64,000 nt of DNA from Streptomyces chartreusis. GTDB lineage: Bacteria > Actinomycetota > Actinomycetes > Streptomycetales > Streptomycetaceae. The notes beneath the pieces are model-generated. The model had not been told where the DNA came from. It saw nothing but the letters and a program-made list of their open reading frames with translations, and made no database searches. Position 1 is the stretch's first letter; each line of letters starts with the position of its first letter. Location of the stretch: the NCBI RefSeq assembly GCF_008704715.1, contig NZ_CP023689.1, forward strand, positions 6,758,001 through 6,822,000. The letters run 5' to 3'. Positions 1 to 8,105 of this stretch are shown here, piece by piece. The translations under genes were made by a program, and so were the position numbers.

Positions 1-417
1 GCGGTCCTCCAGGATGAACTCCAGGAAGATCATCAGCAGGAACATGCCGCCGAAGGCCGCGATCGCCGGGTGCGCGTCGGTGACCAGGTCCTGGTAGCGG
101 CCGGGGTCGTCCAGGGCGAGCCGGACCGCCTCGACGGGCCCGACCTTGGCGCTGATGGCGACGATCACGACCGGGAACACCAGCCGCATGCCGAACACCG
201 CGATGAGGATGCCGAGGGTGAGGAAGATGCGCTGCCAGAAGGCATTCATCTTCTTCAGCACCCCGGCGTTGACGACCGCGTTGTCGAAGGACAGCGATAT
301 CTCCAGGACCGACAGGATCAGCACGATCCCGAAGGCCTCCCAGCCCCACTGCCACGCGGCGAAGGCGAGGCCGAGCGCCGTGACGGCGAACGACCAGCCG
401 AAGGTCCGCAGCACCAT
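1..417 (-). CDS. DUF475/TerC-like integral membrane protein (partial)
   Basis: Only the N-terminal 139 residues are in the window; the gene continues off the left edge. The protein opens with a hydrophobic segment (WSFAVTALGLAFAAW), a second helix (FGIVLILSVLEISLSF) ending in the acidic motif SFDNAVVNAGVLKKM, and further helices. The in-membrane SFDNA motif and the following LFP.VIVAISA helix are typical of the DUF475/TerC family, which is linked to metal handling (manganese or tellurite). Start ATG is at 417 and lies just upstream of the universal stress protein gene, only one base from its stop, so the two are probably cotranscribed. Function beyond membrane metal or stress handling is inference. 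Confidence 0.8.
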   Translation of the reverse strand, partial: MVLRTFGWSFAVTALGLAFAAWQWGWEAFGIVLILSVLEISLSFDNAVVNAGVLKKMNAFWQRIFLTLGILIAVFGMRLVFPVVIVAISAKVGPVEAVRLALDDPGRYQDLVTDAHPAIAAFGGMFLLMIFLEFILEDR

Positions 418-418
418 G

Positions 419-814
419 TCAGCCCTCCGCCTTCACGGCCAGGACCGGGCAGCCCACGCCCAGCAGGATCTGCTGGGCCGCCGAACCCATGATCAGCTTG
501 CCGACCGCGCTGCGCCGCCGCAGCCCGATCACCACCAGGGAGGCGTCCTTGGTCTCCGCGAGGTCGATGATCTCCTCGGCGGCGTCACGGGCGCCGAGGA
601 CCTGGCGGATGTCGAAGTCGATGCCGAGCGCCGCGAGGTCCTCGCGGACATGGCTCAGATCGGGTTCCTGCGCGAAGCGGGGATCCACCAGGGAGTCGCC
701 CCGCGTGGTGTTCACGACCAGGAGTTTCTCCTTGCGCCGGCGGGCCTCGTCGATCGCCGCGCGCAGGGCCGCCTCCCCCTCCGGTGAGGGGACGTAGCCG
801 ACCAGGATGGTCAT
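419..814 (-). CDS. Universal stress protein (UspA family)
   Basis: Small cytoplasmic protein of 131 residues with the single-domain UspA fold. The N-terminal strand MTILVGYVPS, the central LLVVNTTRG strand and the C-terminal nucleotide-binding signature (GLRRRSAVGKLIMGS followed by GVGCPVLAVK) fit the ATP-binding class (G-2x-G-9x-G-S/T). Proteins of this family bind ATP and adjust survival under stress; no enzymatic activity can be assigned. The gene lies between tctA and the DUF475 membrane protein on the same strand, 18 bases after the tctA stop, so it may be co-expressed with the transporter or driven from its own start-proximal site. Confidence 0.9.
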   Translation of the reverse strand: MTILVGYVPSPEGEAALRAAIDEARRRKEKLLVVNTTRGDSLVDPRFAQEPDLSHVREDLAALGIDFDIRQVLGARDAAEEIIDLAETKDASLVVIGLRRRSAVGKLIMGSAAQQILLGVGCPVLAVKAEG

Positions 815-832
815 CTCGTTTTCTCCAGATGC

Positions 833-2335
833 TCAGGCGGCGCTACGCGCGCGCAGAGGACGTACGACGAACCTGCGGATCAGCGGCCACACCAGGACCA
901 GGACGATCACCGTGTAGACCGTGTACGACACCGGTCCGCCCAGCAGCCCCGACATCTCGCCGCCGGACAGCTGGAGGGAGCGCCGGCCCTGGAGCTCCGC
1001 GCGCGGGCCGAGGATCACGCCGACGATCAGCGGCAGGACCGGCAGCCCGAAGCGTCGCATGGCGAAGCCCAGCAGGCCCAGGGTGAGGAGGATGAACAGA
1101 TCGAGCGGCTGCGCGTTGACGGCGTAGGCGCCCATCGTGGCGAAGAAGAGGATGCCCGCGTACAGGTAGGGGCGCGGGATCTGGAGCAGCTTCGCCCACA
1201 CCGGGGCCAGCGGCAGGTTCAGCAGCAACAGCAGCAGGTTGCCGACGAAGAGGCTCGCGATCAGGACCCAGACCAGGCTCGCCTCGCGCTCGAAGAGCAG
1301 GGGGCCGGGCTGGATGCCATACGACTGGAAGGCGGCCAGCATGACCGCCGCCGTGGCGTTGGTCGGCAGGCCGATCGCCAGCATCGGGACCAGGGTGCCC
1401 GCCGCGGAGGCGTTGTTCGCGGCCTCCGGGCCGGCCACACCCTCGATGGCCCCTTTGCCGAACTCCTCGGGGTGCTTGGTCAGCCGCTTCTCGGTGGCGT
1501 ACGACAGGAACGTCGGGATCTCCGCGCCACCGGCCGGCAGCGCGCCGAACGGGAAGCCGAACGCCGTCCCCCGCAGCCAGGGCTTCCAGGACCGCTTCCA
1601 GTCCTGGCGGCCCATCCACGGGCGGCCGACGGGTATCACCTCGGCCGGGCGGCGGCGCAGATGCGCGGCCACCCACAGCGCCTCGCCGACCGCGAAGATG
1701 CCGACGGCGACCACGACGACGTCGATGCCGTCGGCGAGCTGCGGTATGCCGAGGGTCAGGCGCTGCTGGCCCGAGACCGTGTCGATGCCGACCAGGCCGA
1801 TGGTCAGGCCGAGGAGCAGGGATATGAAGCCGCGGATGCGGGACGAGCCCAGGATCGACGTCACCGCGATGAACGACAGCAGCATCAGCGCGAAGTAGTC
1901 CGGCGCGCCCAGACTGACCGCGAAGTCCACGACGAACGGGGTGATCAGGACCAGCAGCAGGGTGCCGATGGTGCCCGCCACGAAGGAGCCGATCGCCGCC
2001 GTGGCCAGCGCCTGCGCGGCGCGGCCCGCCTTCGCCATCTTGTTGCCCTCGATGGCGGTGACCACGGACGAGGACTCGCCCGGGGTGTTCAGCAGGATCG
2101 ACGTCGTCGAGCCGCCGTACATGCCGCCGTAGAAGATGCCGGCGAACATGATGAACGCCTGCACCGGCTCCATGCCGTAGGTGATGGGCAGCAACAGGGC
2201 CACCGTCATCGCCGGGCCGATGCCCGGCAGGACGCCCACCGCCGTGCCGATGATCACGCCGACCAGGGCGAGCAGCAGATTCAGCGGGTCCATGACGTCC
2301 GCGAAGCCCTGCATGAGGTTGTTCAGGTTGTCCAT
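833..2335 (-). CDS. tctA: Tripartite tricarboxylate transporter large permease TctA
   Basis: Large membrane subunit (500 residues, about 12 helices) of a TTT-type, binding-protein-dependent secondary transporter for tricarboxylates or related carboxylates. The family signature near the N terminus is clear (GVLPGIGPAMTVALLLPITY, then GIFYGGMYGGSTTSILLNTP), and the second conserved half appears as GVAGPEAANNASAAGTLVPM. Full family length. It is the last gene of the tctC-tctB-tctA order on the minus strand, separated from tctB by 7 bases, so the three are one operon. The adjacent divergent CitA/DctR-type two-component system is the obvious regulator. The exact substrate (citrate, tartrate, other carboxylate) cannot be read from sequence. 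Confidence 0.95.
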   Translation of the reverse strand: MDNLNNLMQGFADVMDPLNLLLALVGVIIGTAVGVLPGIGPAMTVALLLPITYGMEPVQAFIMFAGIFYGGMYGGSTTSILLNTPGESSSVVTAIEGNKMAKAGRAAQALATAAIGSFVAGTIGTLLLVLITPFVVDFAVSLGAPDYFALMLLSFIAVTSILGSSRIRGFISLLLGLTIGLVGIDTVSGQQRLTLGIPQLADGIDVVVVAVGIFAVGEALWVAAHLRRRPAEVIPVGRPWMGRQDWKRSWKPWLRGTAFGFPFGALPAGGAEIPTFLSYATEKRLTKHPEEFGKGAIEGVAGPEAANNASAAGTLVPMLAIGLPTNATAAVMLAAFQSYGIQPGPLLFEREASLVWVLIASLFVGNLLLLLLNLPLAPVWAKLLQIPRPYLYAGILFFATMGAYAVNAQPLDLFILLTLGLLGFAMRRFGLPVLPLIVGVILGPRAELQGRRSLQLSGGEMSGLLGGPVSYTVYTVIVLVLVWPLIRRFVVRPLRARSAA

Positions 2336-2342
2336 CGCGGCC

Positions 2343-2882
2343 TCACAGGATTCCTTGCAGCACGCCGGCGGGGAGGTTCACGCCGAGGCCGATCGCGAAG
2401 GCGTAGAAGGTCGTCAGGGAGAGCGTCGCGGCGATCAGCAGATTGCGTATGTAGTGCCGGTTGCCGAGCGCGAACGCCGTGCCCCAGAACAGCAGGCCGC
2501 CGCTGATCACCCAGCCGAGCCGCTCGATGAGCAGCGCGTTCGCCACGAACACCGCGACCAGCAGCGCCACCGTGCGCCAGTCGGCGCCGCCCGACAGGTC
2601 GACGTCCTCGCCGGCCTCCGGCTCGCCGTGGCCGCCCCGGGCCACGTCGACGGCGTACAGCACCGCGAGCACCACCAGCAGCGTGCCCAGGATCAGCGGG
2701 ACCGCGCGCGGGCCGACCGGGTCGGTCCCGCTGGTGATGTGCGGGATGCCGACGGCGTCCACGACCACGGCGGTGCCCAGCAGGGCGAGGAACGCGCACA
2801 TGCCGTACTGCGCGCGGTCCCCGCCCTCCCGGGGCGGAGGGGAGTCCTCCACGGTCCGTTCGTCCTTCACCTGGGAGCTCAT
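2343..2882 (-). CDS. tctB: Tripartite tricarboxylate transporter small subunit TctB
   Basis: Small four-helix membrane subunit (179 residues) that pairs with TctA. After a charged N-terminal extension of about 28 residues come hydrophobic segments CAFLALLGTAVVVDAVG, AVPLILGTLLVVLAVLYAV, TVALLVAVFVANALLI and NLLIAATLSLTTFYAFAIG, with the typical GPRAVPLI motif at the second helix. Its ATG overlaps the tctC stop (ATGA, 2879-2882), showing translational coupling; tctA follows 7 bases after its stop. TctB proteins are poorly conserved, so the call rests on size, topology and position. Confidence 0.9.
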   Translation of the reverse strand: MSSQVKDERTVEDSPPPREGGDRAQYGMCAFLALLGTAVVVDAVGIPHITSGTDPVGPRAVPLILGTLLVVLAVLYAVDVARGGHGEPEAGEDVDLSGGADWRTVALLVAVFVANALLIERLGWVISGGLLFWGTAFALGNRHYIRNLLIAATLSLTTFYAFAIGLGVNLPAGVLQGIL

Positions 2883-3889
2883 GCCAGCCCGAGCTCGGCC
2901 AGCAGGTCGGCGACCGCCTTGTCCTGCTCGGTCAGGAAGGTGCCGAACTCGTCACCGGTGGCGAAGGCGTCGACCCAGCCGTTCTTCTCCAGCTGCGCCT
3001 GCCACTCCTTCGAGTCGTGCATCGTGGTCAGGGCGTCGATCCAGGTCTTCTCCTGCTCCTGCGTGATGCCCGGAGGGGCCACGATCCCGCGCCAGTTGGT
3101 GAAGACCAGGTCGATGCCGGAGTCCTTCAGCGTGGGGGCGTCCTTCAGCGCGTCGATCGGCTTCTCGCTGGTGACCGCGAGGACGCGGACCTGGCCGGCC
3201 TCGATCTGGTCGAGGAACTCGCTGTACCCGCTGGCGCCGAAGGCCAGCTTGTTGCCGAGGATGGCAGGCAGCAGCTCGCCGCCGCCGTCGTAGGAGACGA
3301 AGTTGACGTCCTTCGGCTTGATGCCGACGGCCTTCGCCAGCTGCATCGGCAGCAGGTGGTCGGGGCCGCCCGCCGTCGAGCCGCCGCCCACCGCGAACTT
3401 CTTGGGGTTCTTCTTCCAGGCGGTGACGAGGTCGTCCATCGTCTTGTACGGGGAGTCCTTCGGCACGACGATCGCGCCGGCCTCCTCGATCAGCTTGGCG
3501 ATCGGCGTGGTGTCGGTCAGCGTCGCCTTGGACTTCGAGGTGTACGAGGCTCCCACGACACCGAGGCCCATCTGCATGGCCATCTTGCCGTTGCCCTTCT
3601 CGTTCACCAGGCGCTGCAGGCCCACGGTGCCGCTGGCGCCGGGCAGGTTGAAGACCTGCACGCCGGAGGCGACCTCGGTGTCCTGCATGACCTGGGTGAC
3701 GGTGCGGGCGGTGAGGTCGTAACCGCTGCCCGGGGTGTTGGGGACCATCAGCCGAAGGCCGGTCACGGGCTTGCCGGACCCGCTTCCACCTCCGGACTCG
3801 TCCTTGTCGGCGGTGGCGCCGCAGGCGCTCACCGCGATCATCGACACGGCGGCAAGAGCTCCGACAAGTGCGGCTCGTCGACTTCTCAT
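2879..3889 (-). CDS. tctC: Tripartite tricarboxylate transporter substrate-binding protein TctC
   Basis: Extracytoplasmic solute receptor of 336 residues. It has a lipoprotein signal peptide: basic start MRSRRA, hydrophobic core, and lipobox VSAC with the acylated Cys at about residue 23, then a Gly/Ser linker. The Bug/TctC fold is recognised from LMVPNTPGSGYDLTARTV, FNLPGASGTVGLQRLV, GGGSTAGGPDHLLP and FTNWRGIVAPPG. It should capture a carboxylate outside the membrane and hand it to TctBA. First gene of the tctCBA operon; divergent from the sensor kinase gene, with which it shares the 3890-3986 control region. Confidence 0.95.
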   Translation of the reverse strand: MRSRRAALVGALAAVSMIAVSACGATADKDESGGGSGSGKPVTGLRLMVPNTPGSGYDLTARTVTQVMQDTEVASGVQVFNLPGASGTVGLQRLVNEKGNGKMAMQMGLGVVGASYTSKSKATLTDTTPIAKLIEEAGAIVVPKDSPYKTMDDLVTAWKKNPKKFAVGGGSTAGGPDHLLPMQLAKAVGIKPKDVNFVSYDGGGELLPAILGNKLAFGASGYSEFLDQIEAGQVRVLAVTSEKPIDALKDAPTLKDSGIDLVFTNWRGIVAPPGITQEQEKTWIDALTTMHDSKEWQAQLEKNGWVDAFATGDEFGTFLTEQDKAVADLLAELGLA

Positions 3890-3940
3890 GGCTCATCTCT
3901 TTCGCTCGGCCCGTTCCGGCGCCATGATTGTGCGGTTCCT

Positions 3941-3955
3941 GAGACACCCCGTCTC
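3941..3955. promoter_or_regulatory. Inverted repeat in the tctC / sensor-kinase intergenic region
   Basis: A short perfect dyad GAGAC-ACCCC-GTCTC lies in the 97-base gap between the divergent tctC and histidine kinase genes. It could be a binding site for the adjacent response regulator, which belongs to a family that controls its cognate transporter. No -10/-35 pair was convincing, and five-base arms can occur by chance, so this is tentative. Confidence 0.3.
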
Positions 3956-3986
3956 GGTTGTGTGACCATTGAAGGTTGAGTTCATA

Positions 3987-5666
3987 GTGGTCATAACGTC
4001 CCGGCCACACAGGCGTCAGACGCTCGCAGGTGAGCTGCTGGTATGGCAGCTCGCCATTGTCGTGATCGTGCTCGCCGCCGTCGCGGCGGTGTCGCTGGCG
4101 CAGTCCAAGGCCACGTTCGACCGGGTCGAGGGGCGCCGGGTGACCGCCCTCGCCGAGGAGACGGCGGGCAACCCCCTGGTGCGCATGCAGCTCGTGCGGC
4201 CCGCCCCGGCCGAGATGCTCGCCCCGCTGCTCCAGTCCACGCTCACCAGGTCCGGTGTCACCTCCGCCCTCGTCGCCGACACCGACGGCGAGATCGTAGC
4301 GGCCACCGACCCGACCCTGGTCGGAACGCGGATGCCGGGTGACGGACCGCAGGTCACCGAGGCCGTCGGCTGGTCCGGGGAGCTGCCGGTGGGCGGCCTC
4401 ACCCAGCTCGTGGCGCAGGCGCCGGTGCTCGGGGCGGAGAAGAAGAACGCCGGGGACCACCTCGGCACCGTGATGATCGGGCGGACCTCCCCGTCGGTGT
4501 GGCAGCGGCTCGTCGGCGCCTCGTCCTATCTGCTGGTCTACCTCGGCGTCGCCAGCGTCCTCGGGGTGGCCGGCTCCTGGCTGCTGGCCCGGCGCATCAA
4601 ACGCCAGACCTTCGGCATGGAGCCGCGCGAGATCGCCGGGCTCGCCGAGCACCGGGAGGCGATGCTGTTCGGGATCGCCGAGGGCGTGGTCGCCCTCGAC
4701 CCGCACCAGCGCCTCACGCTCGTCAACGCCGTCGGCCGCGGCCTGCTGGACCTGCCCGAGAACTGCGTCGGGATGAGCCTGGCCGACCTCGGGATCGAGG
4801 GGCGGCTCTACGACGTCCTGGCCGGGACCCCGCGCGAGGGCGAACCCGGCGATCCCGCGCGACGCGACGAGGTCGTCATCCGCCGGGGCCGCGTCCTGGT
4901 GATGAACCGCATGGACGTCACCAAGGACGGCCGCCTCCTCGGCTCGGTGACGACCCTGCGCGACCGCACCGAACTCGCACAGTTGGAAAGGGAGTTGGGC
5001 TCTTTTCGCAGCTCCGCCGAACTGCTGCGCGCCCAGGCCCACGAGTTCTCCAACCAGCTGCACACCATCTCCGGGCTCATCCAGATCAACGAGCACGACG
5101 AGGTCGTCCGCTACGTCCGTGCCCTGCGCAAGCACCGTGAGTCGCTCGACGTGAGCATCACCAGCCGGGTCGGTGACCGGGCCGTCGCCGCGCTGCTCAT
5201 GGCGAAGTCGGCGCTGGCCGCGGAACGCAAGGTGCGGCTGAAGATCTCCGAGCGCACCTCCCTGGACCGGCTGGAGCCGACCGACTCCGCGGACGTGGCG
5301 ACCGTGCTCGGCAACCTCGTGGACAATGCCGTCGACGCCGCCGCCGGCGGCGCCCGGCAGGGGGACGGCGACCCCGAGGCATGGGTGGAGGTGGAGCTGC
5401 GCCAGGACGCCTCCAGCGTGGAGATCGTCGTACGGGACTCGGGGCCCGGGGTGGCGCCCGAGCTCGCGCAGGAGGTGTTCCTGCACGGGTTCACCACCAA
5501 GGCCGCGCAGGGCGGCGACCGCGGCATCGGCCTGGCGCTGACCCGGCTGGTGTGCAAGCGCCGGGGCGGTGAGGTGTCGGTGGCCAACACCGAGGAGGGC
5601 GCCATGTTCACCGCCCGCATGTCCGTCGGCCGACCGGCCGACCGAGCGACGGAGGCAGTGCGATGA
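3987..5666 (+). CDS. CitA/DcuS/DctS-type sensor histidine kinase
   Basis: Membrane-bound sensor kinase (about 559 residues). TM1 (LLVWQLAIVVIVLAAVAAVSLA) and TM2 (YLLVYLGVASVLGVAGSWLLA) flank an extracytoplasmic PAS-like sensor typical of citrate/C4-dicarboxylate kinases. A cytoplasmic PAS segment follows (EHREAMLFGIAEGVVALD), then a dimerisation box with the phospho-acceptor His352 in AHEFSNQLHTISG, and the HATPase N box (LGNLVDNAVDAA) and G boxes (DSGPGV, GDRGIGLALT). I chose GTG at 3987, which has GAAGG about 11 bases upstream; a TTG at 3969 is the alternative. The stop overlaps the response-regulator start (ATGA). It most likely senses the carboxylate imported by TctCBA. Confidence 0.93.
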   Translation: MVITSRPHRRQTLAGELLVWQLAIVVIVLAAVAAVSLAQSKATFDRVEGRRVTALAEETAGNPLVRMQLVRPAPAEMLAPLLQSTLTRSGVTSALVADTDGEIVAATDPTLVGTRMPGDGPQVTEAVGWSGELPVGGLTQLVAQAPVLGAEKKNAGDHLGTVMIGRTSPSVWQRLVGASSYLLVYLGVASVLGVAGSWLLARRIKRQTFGMEPREIAGLAEHREAMLFGIAEGVVALDPHQRLTLVNAVGRGLLDLPENCVGMSLADLGIEGRLYDVLAGTPREGEPGDPARRDEVVIRRGRVLVMNRMDVTKDGRLLGSVTTLRDRTELAQLERELGSFRSSAELLRAQAHEFSNQLHTISGLIQINEHDEVVRYVRALRKHRESLDVSITSRVGDRAVAALLMAKSALAAERKVRLKISERTSLDRLEPTDSADVATVLGNLVDNAVDAAAGGARQGDGDPEAWVEVELRQDASSVEIVVRDSGPGVAPELAQEVFLHGFTTKAAQGGDRGIGLALTRLVCKRRGGEVSVANTEEGAMFTARMSVGRPADRATEAVR

Positions 5667-6343
5667 TCGACGTCCTGATCGTGGAGGACGACTTCATGGT
5701 GGCGCGGATCCACCGTGGATTCGTCAACGACGTCGACGGGTTCCGGGTGATCGGCACCGCGAACTGCGGCGAGCAGGCGATCGCCGCGGTCGGCGAGCTG
5801 CAACCGGACCTGGTGCTGCTCGACCTCTACCTGCCCGACATGTTCGGCCTGGAGATCATCCCCCGGCTGCGCACCGCCGGGCACGACTGCGACGTCATGG
5901 TGATCAGCGCGGCACGCGAGTCCGAGGCGGTCCGCGGCGCCGTACGCCAGGGTGTCGTCGACTATCTGCTGAAGCCCTTCGACGCGGACGACCTGCGCAC
6001 CCGCCTGGAGCAGTACGCGGCCCGGCGCAGCAACCTCTACGCGGCCGTCGTCAGCGGCCAGTCCGACGTCGACCGGGCACTGGCCCGGGGCGCCGCGCCC
6101 GCCGCCGCGCCGGCCGCCCTGCCCAAGGGCATGAGCGTGGAGACCGCCGAACTGATCGAACGCGAGCTACGGGCGGCCGACGGCAGCCTCTCCGCCGCCG
6201 AGTGCGCGGCCCGCTCCGGGGTGTCCCGGGTCAGCGCCCGGCGCTACCTGGAGCACTTCAGTGTCACGGGCCGGGCCGAGGTGTCCCTGCGGTACGGGCA
6301 GGCGGGACGGCCCGAGCGGCGCTACAGCTGGCTGGACGTCTAG
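5663..6343 (+). CDS. CitB/DctR-type response regulator
   Basis: Response regulator of 226 residues. The receiver domain carries the acidic pair Glu8/Asp9-Asp10, phospho-acceptor Asp54 (LVLLDLYLPDMFG), a Ser/Thr switch (MVISAARE) and the conserved Lys in LLKPFDADDL. The C-terminal region (about 150-226) contains a CitB/DctR-like winged helix (LSAAECAARSGVSRVSARRYLEHF) expected to bind DNA. Its ATG overlaps the kinase stop, so the pair is translationally coupled. Family members activate cognate carboxylate transport genes, here plausibly tctCBA on the other strand. Confidence 0.94.
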   Translation: MIDVLIVEDDFMVARIHRGFVNDVDGFRVIGTANCGEQAIAAVGELQPDLVLLDLYLPDMFGLEIIPRLRTAGHDCDVMVISAARESEAVRGAVRQGVVDYLLKPFDADDLRTRLEQYAARRSNLYAAVVSGQSDVDRALARGAAPAAAPAALPKGMSVETAELIERELRAADGSLSAAECAARSGVSRVSARRYLEHFSVTGRAEVSLRYGQAGRPERRYSWLDV

Positions 6344-6360
6344 GCGGCTCCCGAACCCCT

Positions 6361-6657
6361 CTAGGGCCGCTCCCACGCCGTACTGCCCTCCCGGTCGGCC
6401 GATCCGGCCATGTTCACGATGTCGTCGGACGCGACGTCGTGCAGCCGGACCGCCAGGTCCTCCAGGGCGCGGCTGGCGGCGAGTTCGTCGCCGATCTCGG
6501 GGATCGACCGGTCGACGGGGTTGCGGTGGGCCACACCCCGGCCGGTCACGGCCATCAGGTCCTCCGGCGTGTCCTGCGTGGTCAGCACGGCCTCGGCGCG
6601 GGTGTCGTCGCCGTCCTCGGTGATGCGGATCCGGACGGTCCATTGCTTGTCTTCCAT
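6361..6657 (-). CDS. DUF1876 family protein
   Basis: Small protein of 98 residues beginning MEDKQWTVRIRITEDGDDT, the recognisable opening of actinobacterial DUF1876 (a dsRBD-like alpha/beta fold), and continuing with TGRGVAHRNPVDRSIPEIGDELAASRAL. The ATG at 6657 is preceded by GGAAG at a good distance; the open frame extends further upstream to 6822 but that part is compositionally unlike the protein and lacks a ribosome site. Function unknown. It is convergent with the response-regulator gene, with only 17 bases between the two stops. Confidence 0.85.
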   Translation of the reverse strand: MEDKQWTVRIRITEDGDDTRAEAVLTTQDTPEDLMAVTGRGVAHRNPVDRSIPEIGDELAASRALEDLAVRLHDVASDDIVNMAGSADREGSTAWERP

Positions 6658-6803
6658 CGAGATCACTTCCGTACGGGGGCGGTGGGGAGAGGTGTCGCGG
6701 GCCCCACTGACGAGCGTGCGCCTGTCGGCGGGCCGGGTCCAGCGCGGTCGACGGGCGGGTGGGACCGGCGGACGATGGAAGGAGAGCCGAAAGGAGGCCG
6801 GAC

Positions 6804-7700
6804 ATGACTGATCTCCTGGCACGGCCGGAGACCCGGAGCAGGTTCCAGCTCGGCAAGAACCGCAAGGAGAACCACCCTTGGGAGATACAGGTCGTCAAGC
6901 ACCCGGAGCGCACCCAGTCCTCGCAGTTCCGCGCCGCGAAGGCGACCGCGAAGCTGATCCTCGCCGAGCTGGCGGCCGCGGACGCGGAGCTGCCGTACGG
7001 CCCGGGCCCCTGGGAGATGCACCACGGCGGCAGCCTCTGGGTGAAGACCGAGGAGGGCGGAGGCGGCTGGCGGATGTACCGGGCCCGGGTCGGCATCGAG
7101 TGGAGCGCGCAGTTCTGCGCCGACCCCGAGAAGGTCGACCGGCTCCGCCGGGAAGCCGCCGAGCTGATCGCCGCGTTCCCGCTGACCCTGCCCGCCCTGG
7201 ACGAACTGGGCTACAAACGCGCCCGCAAGCTGCTCGACACCCCGATCGAGGACGCCGACGGCGTCGAGGCGTGGACCGACTCCCTGTTCAACTCGTGCGT
7301 GCCGCTCACCACCCCCGACCACTCCGGCGTCCTGCCCGAGGCGGCAGGCGAGCACCACTACCCCTGGCCGATCAAGGCCGCGGACTACTTCCGGTACGAC
7401 GACTTCCAACTGTGGGTGACCCTCCCCGACGGCACCAACGCCGGCGTCACCCCCGTCGGCCGCCGCGGCTCCGGCGAAGGGGAACTGCGCATCGTGCACG
7501 CCCGGCACGGCAGCGCGGCCGGGGACGCCGTCGCGGAGGCGCAGCGGCGCCACATGATGGCCGTCGTACCGCCGGACAGCCCGATCGCGCTGGCCGCGTT
7601 CGAACAGCAGATCCCGCGCGGCGCCAAGACCGCCGCCGGGCCGCTGCACAACCGGCGGCGTGCCGCCACGGGCGGCGCACGCGGTGGTACCCCGAGGTGA
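6804..7700 (+). CDS. Conserved hypothetical protein
   Basis: Protein of 298 residues with a strong ribosome site AAAGGAGG before ATG 6804 (an earlier in-frame ATG at 6759 has none). It is soluble, without signal peptide or membrane segment; visible features are a Trp/Gly-rich stretch around residues 55-95 (EMHHGGSLWVKTEEGGGGW, VGIEWSAQFCADPEKVDRL) and a basic, low-complexity tail. I recognise it as a type of conserved actinomycete protein but cannot give a function. It reads away from the DUF1876 gene, with 146 bases between starts. A stem-loop follows at 7752-7780. Confidence 0.8.
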   Translation: MTDLLARPETRSRFQLGKNRKENHPWEIQVVKHPERTQSSQFRAAKATAKLILAELAAADAELPYGPGPWEMHHGGSLWVKTEEGGGGWRMYRARVGIEWSAQFCADPEKVDRLRREAAELIAAFPLTLPALDELGYKRARKLLDTPIEDADGVEAWTDSLFNSCVPLTTPDHSGVLPEAAGEHHYPWPIKAADYFRYDDFQLWVTLPDGTNAGVTPVGRRGSGEGELRIVHARHGSAAGDAVAEAQRRHMMAVVPPDSPIALAAFEQQIPRGAKTAAGPLHNRRRAATGGARGGTPR

Positions 7701-7751
7701 GCCAGGGGCGCCGTCCTCCTCCGGAAGTAGCCCCGCCCCCATCCGCTCATG

Positions 7752-7780
7752 CCACGGAGGCATGACAAGTGCCTCCGTGG
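7752..7780 (+). terminator. Stem-loop, probable terminator
   Basis: A perfect 10-bp stem CCACGGAGGC / GCCTCCGTGG with a 9-base loop, extendable by a GC clamp past one bulged G. It lies about 50 bases after the stop of the 6804-7700 gene. No U-tract follows, as is usual in high-GC actinomycetes. Confidence 0.6.
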
Positions 7781-7848
7781 GCACGATGTGCCGAAAGGTT
7801 GCGGAGAGAAGGCTGGTCGCAACGGACCCGAGATACGAGGAGGGCGCC

Positions 7849-7962
7849 ATGAACCGCCAGACCCATGTTCGTGTTCGTGTCACCCGCCGGCCCGCCGCTC
7901 CCCGCGACACCAGGGGCGAGATCGACCGGCGCACGCCGTCGGGACGGATCCTGCCGTACTGA
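7849..7962 (+). CDS. Small basic peptide ORF, possibly frameshifted
   Basis: A 37-codon frame (MNRQTHVRVRVTRRPAAP...) with a good ribosome site AGGAGG eight bases before its ATG. It ends at a TGA at 7960, but a second frame beginning at the same place (about 7957-8054) has strongly coding-like third positions and reads VLTPGSDARDSDAVPELLAP up to a TGA at 8052. A single missing base near 7956 would join the two into one protein of about 69 residues. I recognise no family. Apart from this and the preceding hairpin, I see nothing else in the 7701-8105 gap. Confidence 0.35.
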   Translation: MNRQTHVRVRVTRRPAAPRDTRGEIDRRTPSGRILPY

Positions 7963-8105
7963 CACCGGGCTCGGACGCCCGCGACTCCGACGCCGTCCCG
8001 GAACTGCTCGCGCCCCGGATGACCCGCGACCTCGGCTCGCTCGACGGGCCGTGACCGCGAAGCCCTGTGGGCACGGCAGTTGGGGATCGACGCGTCCGCC
8101 GGGGT

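Noticed and set aside
2952..5486. A very long open frame on the minus strand opposite the sensor kinase and part of tctC
   Set aside because: It is an out-of-frame shadow of well-recognised genes (TctC, histidine kinase) with no ribosome site and a composition dominated by Arg, Gly and His, typical of high-GC antisense frames.
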